Positions 1 through 6,025 are shown, counted from the stretch's first letter. The stretch: 6,025 bases of DNA from Spirochaetaceae bacterium (GCA_028527945.1 JAQQAK010000025.1:1-6025), one strand, 5' to 3'. Notes: generated by a model from the sequence alone, not told the origin. Numbers and translations are program-made.

Positions 1-274
1 CCCGCTCATCGTGCTGATCTGCAGAAGAAACAAACACTACAGGAATTGATGCTGTAGCTTTTATATTTTTGAGAGACTCTAACACCTGATAACCATCCAT
101 TTCAGGCATCATAATATCAAGAAGAATAAGATCTGGATGAGTCTTTTCAGCTATCTTTATAGCAACTTTTCCGCTTGTCGCAGGCTTAACCTTGTAATGA
201 GGAGACAACAACTGTACAAGAATATCTAAATTTTCTTTTGCGTCATCTACAACAAGAACAGATTTATCTCTCAT
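1..274 (-). CDS. Response regulator, N-terminal receiver domain (partial, runs off the left edge)
   Basis: The first 91 residues of a two-component response regulator are present, starting with MRDKSVLVVDDAKENLDIL. This is an almost complete CheY-like receiver domain. The acidic pair is Asp10-Asp11, the phospho-acceptor is Asp53 in LLDIMMPEMDG, and the switch Ser/Thr position is Ser83 in PVVFVSS. The conserved Lys should lie just past the window edge. The ATG overlaps the upstream kinase stop as ATGA, and AAGGAG lies 11 nt before it, which fixes the start and implies translational coupling. Its likely role is terminal phosphate acceptor for the HPt domain of the neighbouring kinase. The output domain is not visible. 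The wording 'LLSPHYKVKPATSGKVAIKIA' region resembles receivers attached to HD-GYP phosphodiesterases or GGDEF cyclases, so a c-di-GMP output is a guess only. A DNA-binding output or a stand-alone receiver remain possible. Confidence 0.93.
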   Translation of the reverse strand, partial: MRDKSVLVVDDAKENLDILVQLLSPHYKVKPATSGKVAIKIAEKTHPDLILLDIMMPEMDGYQVLESLKNIKATASIPVVFVSSADQHDER

Positions 275-3009
275 TTAAGTAGTTTCTCCTTAATCTTTGC
301 AAGTATCTCTGCTGCAGTATCAAATTCATAATCTTCAATATTATCTTTAATGCTATCATACTCTGAATAAAGTCCCTCTCTGTCAAATTCTCCTTCAAGA
401 TCCTCAATAACAGCCTTTGCGTCAGAATCATATTCATCTAAAGCGTTCTGAAGTTTTAATATGCATTTAGTTAATTCAACAGATGTCATCTTTGTAAGCT
501 TGTTCACGACTTTCTCTTCTGTATTTTCAGCAGAAGCTAAAATCGGCTCAAGTTTTTCAAATAATGATAAGAGCTCATCTTCCACTTTTTGAAGAAGCTG
601 TCTCCAAAGTTCTTGCGACGGCTCATCTTTTTTCAATTCCTGATCTAAATCTGTGGCAAAAGACGCAATAGACGTGGCGCCTATATTTCCGGCAACACCT
701 TTGAGGGTGTGCGCAAATCTTTCAGCTTCTTCACGATCATCTTTCTGCATAGCTTGTATTACAGTAAAACCAAAATCTTTATTATTCTTGGCAAAATAGG
801 CTATGAGTTTTAAATACATAGCTTTATTACCACCTACACGGCTAAGCCCATCTTCTACATCCAAAATCTTAATAGAACTCAATAGCTCTATATTCTTGTC
901 AACATCTTCTGAATTAGGCACTGATTTATCTTTAAGCAGTGAAAAACCTTCATGGTTTTCAATTTTTTCTGAATCTATTTTACTGGCAAGCGCTTTAAAA
1001 AGTTCAGATGGATCAATTGGTTTAGTTACATATCCGTTCATTCCAGCGTTGTATACACTTTCTTCTACTCCAGCCATAGCATCAGCTGTCATAGCAATAA
1101 TTGGAAGCTCATCTGAACTAATCTTTTTTCGAATAATTTCAGTAGCTTTTAAGCCATCAAGAACAGGCATTTGAAGATCCATAAGAACCGCATCATAATG
1201 ACTTCCAAAAACCTTGTTTACACCAATTTCGCCATTCCCCGCTACCTCAACAATAAACCCTTCCTGCTCAAGCAGTTCAACAGCTACTTGTTGATTTATT
1301 TCATTATCTTCAACAAGAAGAATACGAGCCCCTCGGATTTCATCAAAATTCTCAGGAATGTCATCTGTAAGACCTTTAGCAATTGCAGAATTTGCTATTT
1401 GCGCACCAAATGTTTCAAGAATAGTGTCAAAAAGAATAGATTGGCTAACTGGCTTTAATAAAACAGCGTCAATATCTGACTCCTCAATTTCTTCCGCAAT
1501 ATTATCATAGGAATATGACGTTACCATGATAATCTTAGGCTGTGGCTCCAACTTCATGTCTCTTATTCTATGAGCGGTCTCAACTCCGTTTAATCCTGGC
1601 ATCTTCCAATCCAACATAATTAAATCAAAAGAAAAATCTGATGAATCAATTATCTGAAGAGCTTTTTCACCTCGGTCTGTGGTTTCAACTTTAAATGAAA
1701 AGTCTTCTAGGTAGGCTTCCAAAACCCCTCTGGCGGTATCACTGTCATCAACAATCAGAACATTACGAACTTCTAGAGATTCTGGAATAATCCTTTTTGT
1801 TTGCTCTCTACTGGAAAGAGGGAATTTTCCTGTAAAGAAAAAGGTAGAGCCTTTCTCCCATTCACTTTTAACTCCAATCTTTCCGCCCATCATCTCTACG
1901 AGCCTACGGCTTATGCTTAAACCTAAACCGGTTCCTCCATATGTTCTTGTTGTAGAGGTATCAGCCTGGCTAAAAGGTTGAAATAAACGTGCCTGCTGAT
2001 CTTTAGTCAATCCTATACCAGTATCACGAACTTCAAACCTTAAATGTACTAAGTTATCAACTTGCTCCAATAAATGAACAGCAATAACAATTTCACCTTT
2101 TTGAGTAAATTTAACAGCATTATTAGCAAGATTTAATATTATCTGACCAATACGAAGAGGGTCTCCAACAAGCTGGGTATCCATACCAGCTGGCTTGGAA
2201 ATGACAAACTCAAGCCCCTTTTTCTGAGCCTTCATTCCGACAATACTGCTGATATTATCAAGAATATCATCGAGATTAAATTCAACATTCTCAATATCCA
2301 GCTTTCCGGCCTCAATCTTTGAAAAATCAAGAATGTCATTTATAATTCCCAGAAGATTCTTTGCGGCTTGATCAATCTTTACCGAATAATCCATCTGCTT
2401 TGTGGTTAGTTCAGTCTTCATTAATAGATGAGTCAGGCCTATAACAGCGTTCATTGGAGTTCTTATTTCATGAGACATATTAGCAAGAAAATCTGATTTT
2501 GCTTTTGTCGCTATTACGGCGTCTTTCTTTGCTGTATCAAGATCCTGCATGATATTAAGCATGGCTCGCCTTGCTTTTCCAAGTTCAGAGACACGGTTTT
2601 CCATGTCTATCATGCTTTGTTCTCGTTTCTGTATCTTTTCACGCAATTTTTGAGCAATATCATTAAAATATTCAGAAAATACTCCAGAGTAAGGTTCCAC
2701 ATCATCAAGCCCATCCTCACCAATATGCTTCAGATATAAAACACCTTTATTAAAATTGAGCATAAGTTGAAAATATGAATAATCACTTTCCGGAGCAGGT
2801 TTATCATATTGGCCCAACTCCAGAGCAATCAAATATTCTCTGATAGAACGATGTTCTTCAATAAGAATATTTATAGCGTCAGCCAAATGCTGAAACTCAC
2901 TTGAAGAAGAAGTTCTAAAAGTAAGAGAAGTTTCGATATCTTCATTATTGAATATCTTGAAGAGAGCCTTGGTAATCTTTTCTAAATCCTCAGGATAGAT
3001 ATTAACCAT
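271..3009 (-). CDS. Soluble hybrid histidine kinase (HAMP-like, HisKA, HATPase, REC, REC, HPt)
   Basis: This 912-residue cytosolic phosphorelay kinase autophosphorylates on His and relays phosphate through its own receiver and HPt domains. Numbering is from the ATG at 3009. Residues ~1-130 form a degenerate HAMP-like or helical input region containing 'YSGVFSEYFNDIAQKL', followed by a coil. HisKA is at ~165-235 with SHEIRTP and catalytic His180. HATPase is at ~275-400 with N-box 'LNLANNAVKFT' (about 292-302), G1 box DTGIGL (329-334), F-box LFQPF, and G2 box YGGTGLGLS (357-365). REC1 is at ~416-535 with Asp421/422, phospho-Asp467, Thr497 and Lys519. REC2 is at ~562-680 with Glu567/Asp568, phospho-Asp611, Thr641 and Lys663. 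HPt is at ~713-820 with AHTLKGVAGN and His767. A ~90-residue helical tail follows. All catalytic residues look intact. No TM segment or signal peptide is visible, so it must receive its signal from elsewhere, most likely the receptor encoded just upstream. A TTG at 3024 extends the frame by 5 residues, but the ATG at 3009 is preferred because AGGAG sits 7 nt before it. The architecture is BarA/BvgS-like minus the membrane sensor; no specific orthologue is claimed. Confidence 0.96.
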   Translation of the reverse strand: MVNIYPEDLEKITKALFKIFNNEDIETSLTFRTSSSSEFQHLADAINILIEEHRSIREYLIALELGQYDKPAPESDYSYFQLMLNFNKGVLYLKHIGEDGLDDVEPYSGVFSEYFNDIAQKLREKIQKREQSMIDMENRVSELGKARRAMLNIMQDLDTAKKDAVIATKAKSDFLANMSHEIRTPMNAVIGLTHLLMKTELTTKQMDYSVKIDQAAKNLLGIINDILDFSKIEAGKLDIENVEFNLDDILDNISSIVGMKAQKKGLEFVISKPAGMDTQLVGDPLRIGQIILNLANNAVKFTQKGEIVIAVHLLEQVDNLVHLRFEVRDTGIGLTKDQQARLFQPFSQADTSTTRTYGGTGLGLSISRRLVEMMGGKIGVKSEWEKGSTFFFTGKFPLSSREQTKRIIPESLEVRNVLIVDDSDTARGVLEAYLEDFSFKVETTDRGEKALQIIDSSDFSFDLIMLDWKMPGLNGVETAHRIRDMKLEPQPKIIMVTSYSYDNIAEEIEESDIDAVLLKPVSQSILFDTILETFGAQIANSAIAKGLTDDIPENFDEIRGARILLVEDNEINQQVAVELLEQEGFIVEVAGNGEIGVNKVFGSHYDAVLMDLQMPVLDGLKATEIIRKKISSDELPIIAMTADAMAGVEESVYNAGMNGYVTKPIDPSELFKALASKIDSEKIENHEGFSLLKDKSVPNSEDVDKNIELLSSIKILDVEDGLSRVGGNKAMYLKLIAYFAKNNKDFGFTVIQAMQKDDREEAERFAHTLKGVAGNIGATSIASFATDLDQELKKDEPSQELWRQLLQKVEDELLSLFEKLEPILASAENTEEKVVNKLTKMTSVELTKCILKLQNALDEYDSDAKAVIEDLEGEFDREGLYSEYDSIKDNIEDYEFDTAAEILAKIKEKLLK
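286..291 (-). promoter_or_regulatory. Shine-Dalgarno of the response regulator, inside the kinase gene
   Basis: AAGGAG lies within the last codons of the kinase, 11 nt before the regulator ATG at 274. Spacing is slightly long but usable. With the ATGA stop/start overlap it supports re-initiation by the same ribosomes. Confidence 0.65.
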
Positions 3010-3013
3010 ACTA

Positions 3014-5962
3014 TCACTCCTCAATTAAAATATCGTATTTTTTGGGAAGCTCCATTTTTACGAGTAGTTTATTAACTTCAGCCTTTAGTTCAATCATCTT
3101 CTCTTCCCGTCCGATAGTCAGACGATTGAACAGTTCAAGTTCTTCAACATGTTCTTGCAAAACAGCCTCATCAGCCTTTCTTCTGCTTATATCACGAATA
3201 ATATACTGAATTAAAACTTCACCTGATATTTTCAAAGCACTGAAAGAAACATCAACCGGAAAACTTTCTCCATTTTTTCTGACAGCAACTGTTTCAAGGT
3301 TCGTGGTAGTATACAGGTCCTCTTCAGAAATCCCATTATTCTTATTTAGCAGCCCATGCTTGCCTGAAAACTTTCGAGGAAGAAGGACATCCAAACGATG
3401 GTTGGATAATTCTGATTGCCCATAACCAAAAAGAGTTTCTGTACGATGATTTACTTGAACAATACATCCCCCTTCATCAACAATAATAATACTGTCAGGT
3501 GCAACATCAATCAGAGCTTCAAGTAGTTTCGTATCCTGTTTAATTTGTTCTTCAACCTTTTTGTGATCAGTTATATCAATTTCATATTCTATTACAAGCT
3601 TTATATCTCCCTTTTCGTTAAAAATAGGATGGGCGTACATTTCATAAAAATGTTTTTCACCAGTATTATCAATCCAATCATATTCAGACATTGACGGCTT
3701 TTTAGAACTAATAACTTTATACGCAGGTGATGATTCATCTAAATTGTTGTTTAGCTTTTCCTCATCATGTGTGGCCTTATACGATGGAGATTTTCTTATA
3801 AGATCTCTATCTCTTGCAGCTTTGTTGAACAAGACAATTTCTCCAGTTTCAATACTAATAACAGAAAAAGGAAAATTAATAGCTTCACTTGCAGTCCTGA
3901 AAAGCTCATTAGCTTCCACGAGTTCAGCAGTCCGCTCTTCAACTCTTTTTTTCAAATCTTCATTAGACATATTTAATGCGTTATTTGCTTTCCCGCTGAC
4001 AATAAGACTTAATAATGTTGTTCCGGTTGCAAGTAATAGTGTAAATGCCAATGTCAGAAGAATAATTCGTCTAATAAACTTATATCGCTCCAGAGCTTCT
4101 TCTACACCGACTTCAGTAGTTATACCGTAACTATATTTTTCATTCCAACGCCAGACACCTATTACAAAAACTCCACGATAATTTCTGTAAGCGTCAGTTG
4201 ACCAGCCATCGTCTCCGCTTACTGCGCTTTTGGCCATTGTGGTAAATTCATCATTACCAGGTTCTTTTATTTCAACATTGAGAATACTATTCTTCTGAAC
4301 ATTAACAATACCTGCGCTTTTTAAGTCATCAAGAAAACGGCTTTCTGTAATCATCACAGCAGACCTGTTAAAGGCATAGGTTTCTGCTGTTTTTCCAAAA
4401 CGAAAATCTTCAGTAATACTGCTTAATGTTTTTAACGGATCATATGACGCAGCCAAAACAGCTATAACATCCTGTTGTTCATCTCTTACAGGAACCAGAA
4501 AAAAACCTCTATAAGTCTGTAAACCATATGCTCCTGGAAAACTGACAGGGGTTAGAAACTGAAGCTGCCCATTCATTGCCCGGACTAATTCCGCGTTTTT
4601 ATCCTGAAAACATTCAGGAGGCGCACCTGTCTGTTGACCAGAATTGGAAGCTGCCAATTTATAATGTTTGTCTATTACAAGATAAATAGACTCTCCACCC
4701 CAGGGAAATGTTTCAGCAATATAATCTTCTAAAGCCTTACGCGTCTGTTCATTGCGTTCTTTTTCATTAAGCAAACTCTCCAAAAGCATTTTAAATTTAT
4801 GCCCCTGAGTATACTGAGTAAGCATATCGAAGTTAAAAGATATCATTGTAGACAAAGAGCGGTCGGCTGAAGATAAAATATTAGTCAGCGTATATTTAAT
4901 TTCATCATTAAAATCGTCTTCAATTCTTTTAATAGAAATAGAGGCAATAATAATTACCATACATATAAATACAGCTATAGCCGCCAGCGATGTTATACGA
5001 ATACCATTCCATTTTAATTTACCTATATCTATATTAAGTTTTTTAAAAATTGTTAAACCAACAGCATTAAGAAGAACAATACCGATGAAAATTATTACAA
5101 CAATTCTTATAAAGTCAATGTCTCCCTGAAACTGTGATTCTTGAACTTCCAATTTCTCATCATCAACAGCAAACCATAGACTCTGAATTCTTTTATATTC
5201 GTCTCGAGGAAAAGCATCCATAGCCTTCATAATACTGCTTGCAAGAAGAGGCCAATCATTTCTGATACCCAGGCGAAGCTGTTCCTGCTCAGGATTTGCC
5301 GCTGGAATTATTCCTGTTATAGAGACATCTTCAATAAAATATTCACGTATAAAATAGCTGGCACCACTCTGGCCTCCCAAAGCAGCATCAACCTCTCCTG
5401 AACTGACAGCTAAAATAGTGTCTCTGTATAAAGGATATTGCTTAATCTTGATATCCGGATAATTTGTTTCTAACATTTTTACACGAAAAGTGCCCTTGGT
5501 TAGACCTACAGTCTTTCCAGATAACTCTTCAAGTTTGGTGTATTCATTGCCATCTCGACTTATAATAACATTGGCATTACGCACAAGTGTTTCACTAAAA
5601 GTAAGATATTCAAGCCGTTCTTCAACTCTGACTAAACCTAAAATAACATCAATATCTCTGTTTTTAGCCATTTCAATGTATTCACCAAACCCGGGACCGG
5701 AGATGTATTCTATATTTATACCTAATGCCTCAGCAACAATATTCATATAGTCAACACCAAAGCCTAAAGGCTTACCGTTCTCATTAAAAGAAAACGGAAT
5801 CCAGTCATGAATATTAGAAACTCTTATTGTATTATGCTGCTCAAGCCATTGTTCTTCTTCCGCGGTTAAGTCTATATCCAGTTCAATACAAAAAATTCCA
5901 CTCACTGCAAATAAAAAAAACAATAGGCTAAATATGCAACGAAGAAAAGTCTTGATTTTGAT
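3014..5962 (-). CDS. Kinase-less membrane receptor: SBP-type sensor, TM hairpin, Cache-like domain, TM, PAS-PAS
   Basis: This ~982-residue inner-membrane receptor has two periplasmic sensing modules. Numbering is from the ATC at 5962. Residues 1-25 are a signal peptide (MKIKTFLR, then a Leu/Phe core). Residues ~37-263 are a family-3 solute-binding-protein (Venus flytrap) domain of the BvgS/EvgS kind, with 'IRVSNIHDWIPFSF' and Arg116 in EERLEYLTFS. TM1 is at ~284-306 and TM2 at ~323-344, joined by a Lys-rich cytosolic loop. A periplasmic Cache-like double domain spans ~345-630, with ESRFLDDL (540-547), YRNYRG (592-597) and WRW (604-606). TM3 is at ~633-655. A coil with LKKRVEERTAEL follows, then PAS1 (~687-803), PAS2 (~811-929) and a helical tail with 'FNRLTIGREEKMIELK'. 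It stops 4 nt before the kinase ATG. No HisKA, HATPase, GGDEF, EAL or methyl-accepting domain is present; a kinase would normally follow these PAS domains. It probably signals to the soluble kinase downstream. The start is unusual: the first usual start codon in frame is TTG at 5923, which lacks a Shine-Dalgarno and the basic end of the signal peptide. The ATC at 5962 has both. Ligands cannot be named. Confidence 0.9.
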   Translation of the reverse strand: MKIKTFLRCIFSLLFFLFAVSGIFCIELDIDLTAEEEQWLEQHNTIRVSNIHDWIPFSFNENGKPLGFGVDYMNIVAEALGINIEYISGPGFGEYIEMAKNRDIDVILGLVRVEERLEYLTFSETLVRNANVIISRDGNEYTKLEELSGKTVGLTKGTFRVKMLETNYPDIKIKQYPLYRDTILAVSSGEVDAALGGQSGASYFIREYFIEDVSITGIIPAANPEQEQLRLGIRNDWPLLASSIMKAMDAFPRDEYKRIQSLWFAVDDEKLEVQESQFQGDIDFIRIVVIIFIGIVLLNAVGLTIFKKLNIDIGKLKWNGIRITSLAAIAVFICMVIIIASISIKRIEDDFNDEIKYTLTNILSSADRSLSTMISFNFDMLTQYTQGHKFKMLLESLLNEKERNEQTRKALEDYIAETFPWGGESIYLVIDKHYKLAASNSGQQTGAPPECFQDKNAELVRAMNGQLQFLTPVSFPGAYGLQTYRGFFLVPVRDEQQDVIAVLAASYDPLKTLSSITEDFRFGKTAETYAFNRSAVMITESRFLDDLKSAGIVNVQKNSILNVEIKEPGNDEFTTMAKSAVSGDDGWSTDAYRNYRGVFVIGVWRWNEKYSYGITTEVGVEEALERYKFIRRIILLTLAFTLLLATGTTLLSLIVSGKANNALNMSNEDLKKRVEERTAELVEANELFRTASEAINFPFSVISIETGEIVLFNKAARDRDLIRKSPSYKATHDEEKLNNNLDESSPAYKVISSKKPSMSEYDWIDNTGEKHFYEMYAHPIFNEKGDIKLVIEYEIDITDHKKVEEQIKQDTKLLEALIDVAPDSIIIVDEGGCIVQVNHRTETLFGYGQSELSNHRLDVLLPRKFSGKHGLLNKNNGISEEDLYTTTNLETVAVRKNGESFPVDVSFSALKISGEVLIQYIIRDISRRKADEAVLQEHVEELELFNRLTIGREEKMIELKAEVNKLLVKMELPKKYDILIEE
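3017..3021 (-). promoter_or_regulatory. Shine-Dalgarno of the hybrid kinase, overlapping the receptor stop
   Basis: AGGAG lies in the last codons of the receptor (Glu-Glu-stop, GAG GAG TGA) and 7 nt before the kinase ATG at 3009. It decides between ATG 3009 and TTG 3024, because the TTG would lie upstream of the ribosome-binding site. Ribosomes terminating on the receptor would sit on this site, so the two proteins are likely coupled in translation. Confidence 0.8.
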
Positions 5963-5967
5963 AACAT
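5902..5967 (-). other. Short out-of-frame ORF overlapping the receptor start (21 codons)
   Basis: An ATG at 5967, directly after AAGGAGG, opens a 21-codon frame that starts MLSKSRLFF, is hydrophobic, and ends at TGA 5904-5902. It overlaps the receptor's signal-peptide coding region in another frame and passes through eight T at 5920-5913. It is probably not a functional gene, because the zero-nt spacing from the Shine-Dalgarno is unfavourable. It is recorded because a -1 shift in the T run would join it to the receptor frame and give an alternative hydrophobic leader. Confidence 0.15.
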
Positions 5968-5974
5968 CCTCCTT
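5968..5974 (-). promoter_or_regulatory. Strong Shine-Dalgarno of the receptor gene
   Basis: AAGGAGG is a near-perfect anti-16S match. It lies 5 nt before the in-frame ATC at 5962, a normal spacing, and directly abuts an out-of-frame ATG at 5967, which is too close for normal use. This site is the main reason for choosing the ATC start of the receptor. The TTG at 5923 has no comparable site before it. Confidence 0.75.
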
Positions 5975-5982
5975 GATGAAAC

Positions 5983-6009
5983 TTTTATAAATGGTCTGTA
6001 TTTATAAAA
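5983..6009. repeat. Perfect 10-bp inverted repeat, 7-nt spacer, over the promoter candidate
   Basis: The arms are TTTTATAAAT and ATTTATAAAA (minus strand), separated by ACAGACC. Each arm also contains the 8-bp palindrome TTTATAAA, so the element reads equally as two palindromic half-sites 17 bp apart centre to centre. It covers the -10 candidates and lies 9 nt upstream of the Shine-Dalgarno. It could be an operator for a dimeric regulator. An RNA hairpin is possible but weak, being pure A-U. It may also be chance in AT-rich DNA. Confidence 0.55.
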
Positions 6010-6023
6010 CCAAAGGATGTCAA
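5984..6023 (-). promoter_or_regulatory. Candidate sigma-70-type promoter region of the operon
   Basis: On the minus strand, a consensus TTGACA -35 hexamer lies at 6023-6018. At the ideal 17-nt spacing only a weak -10, TACAGA (6000-5995), is found. Two better -10-like TATAAA hexamers lie at 6006-6001 (11-nt spacer, too short) and 5989-5984. The latter pairs with a poor -35, TTGGTT (6013-6008), at 18 nt. The leader would be short, roughly 15-26 nt to the ATC start. The region is plausibly the operon promoter, but the exact hexamers are uncertain and it lies at the window edge, so an upstream gene could also read in. Confidence 0.4.
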
Positions 6024-6025
6024 AA

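Noticed and set aside
803..1458. Two plus-strand open frames (803-1174 and 1171-1458)
   Set aside because: They lie antisense to the REC2/HPt and REC1 coding regions of the kinase, show no domain features, and are explained as shadows of a strongly coding minus strand.
3010..3024. TTG start of the hybrid kinase at 3024, overlapping the receptor
   Set aside because: The Shine-Dalgarno AGGAG lies downstream of this TTG and at proper distance from the ATG at 3009, so the five extra residues are not likely translated.
3014..3200. Possible truncated kinase domain at the end of the receptor gene (gene broken by a frameshift)
   Set aside because: The tail ends in a complete known helical element, the stop overlaps a well-placed Shine-Dalgarno for the next gene, and no HisKA remnant is left between the two genes, so the receptor looks intact as a kinase-less protein.
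3744..4130. Plus-strand open frames at 3744-4130 and 3767-3976
   Set aside because: They are antisense to the TM3/PAS1 region of the receptor; the Ser/Leu/Phe-rich composition is typical of reverse-frame shadows.
5490..5750. Plus-strand open frame at 5490-5750
   Set aside because: It is antisense to the conserved solute-binding domain, with no ribosome site or recognisable motif.
5913..5920. The T8 run as a rho-independent terminator
   Set aside because: No GC-rich stem precedes it and it lies inside the receptor's signal-peptide coding region.
5921..5923. TTG start of the receptor at 5923
   Set aside because: No Shine-Dalgarno precedes it and the product would lack the basic N-terminal part of its signal peptide, which is coded just upstream in the same frame.

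Overview
The window carries a compact, A+T-rich, minus-strand signalling operon. Three genes are packed head to tail, reading from the right edge to the left edge. All three belong to one two-component phosphorelay. The secretion signal, periplasmic sensor domains and gene families point to a Gram-negative bacterium. The style of the domains (a PAS followed by a 'FNRL..GRE..MIELK' tail, an SBP-type sensor joined to a Cache domain, and a multi-step hybrid kinase with HPt) resembles Desulfovibrio-like or other Desulfobacterota signalling genes. That taxonomic placement is inference from recognition, not from a search.

Layout in the direction of transcription. (1) At about 5975-6025 lies a short upstream region with a consensus -35-like TTGACA, AT-rich -10 candidates, and a perfect 10-bp inverted repeat with a 7-nt spacer. 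(2) At 5962-3014 is a membrane receptor of about 982 residues: signal peptide, periplasmic solute-binding-protein fold, two TM helices, a large periplasmic Cache-like domain, a third TM helix, then PAS-PAS and a short helical tail. It has no histidine kinase domain. Its reading frame has no ATG/GTG/TTG at a sensible place. The best start is an ATC codon 5 nt after a strong AAGGAGG. (3) At 3009-271 is a soluble hybrid histidine kinase of 912 residues: degenerate HAMP-like N-terminus, HisKA, HATPase, REC, REC, HPt and a helical tail. It has no membrane segment. (4) At 274 to the left edge is the N-terminal receiver domain of a response regulator whose output domain lies outside the window.

The genes are joined by a 4-nt gap (receptor to kinase, with the Shine-Dalgarno overlapping the receptor stop) and by an ATGA overlap (kinase to regulator), so they are almost certainly co-transcribed and translationally coupled. 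The working model is a BvgS/EvgS-like phosphorelay split over two polypeptides. The receptor senses one or two periplasmic ligands and passes the signal non-covalently through its PAS/coiled-coil end to the cytosolic kinase. Phosphate would then run His180 -> Asp467 and/or Asp611 -> His767 -> Asp53 of the regulator. The physical coupling of receptor and kinase is inference; the domain content and gene order are seen directly.

There are no RNA genes, mobile elements, CRISPR arrays or convincing terminators, and no gene-free stretch longer than about 65 bases.
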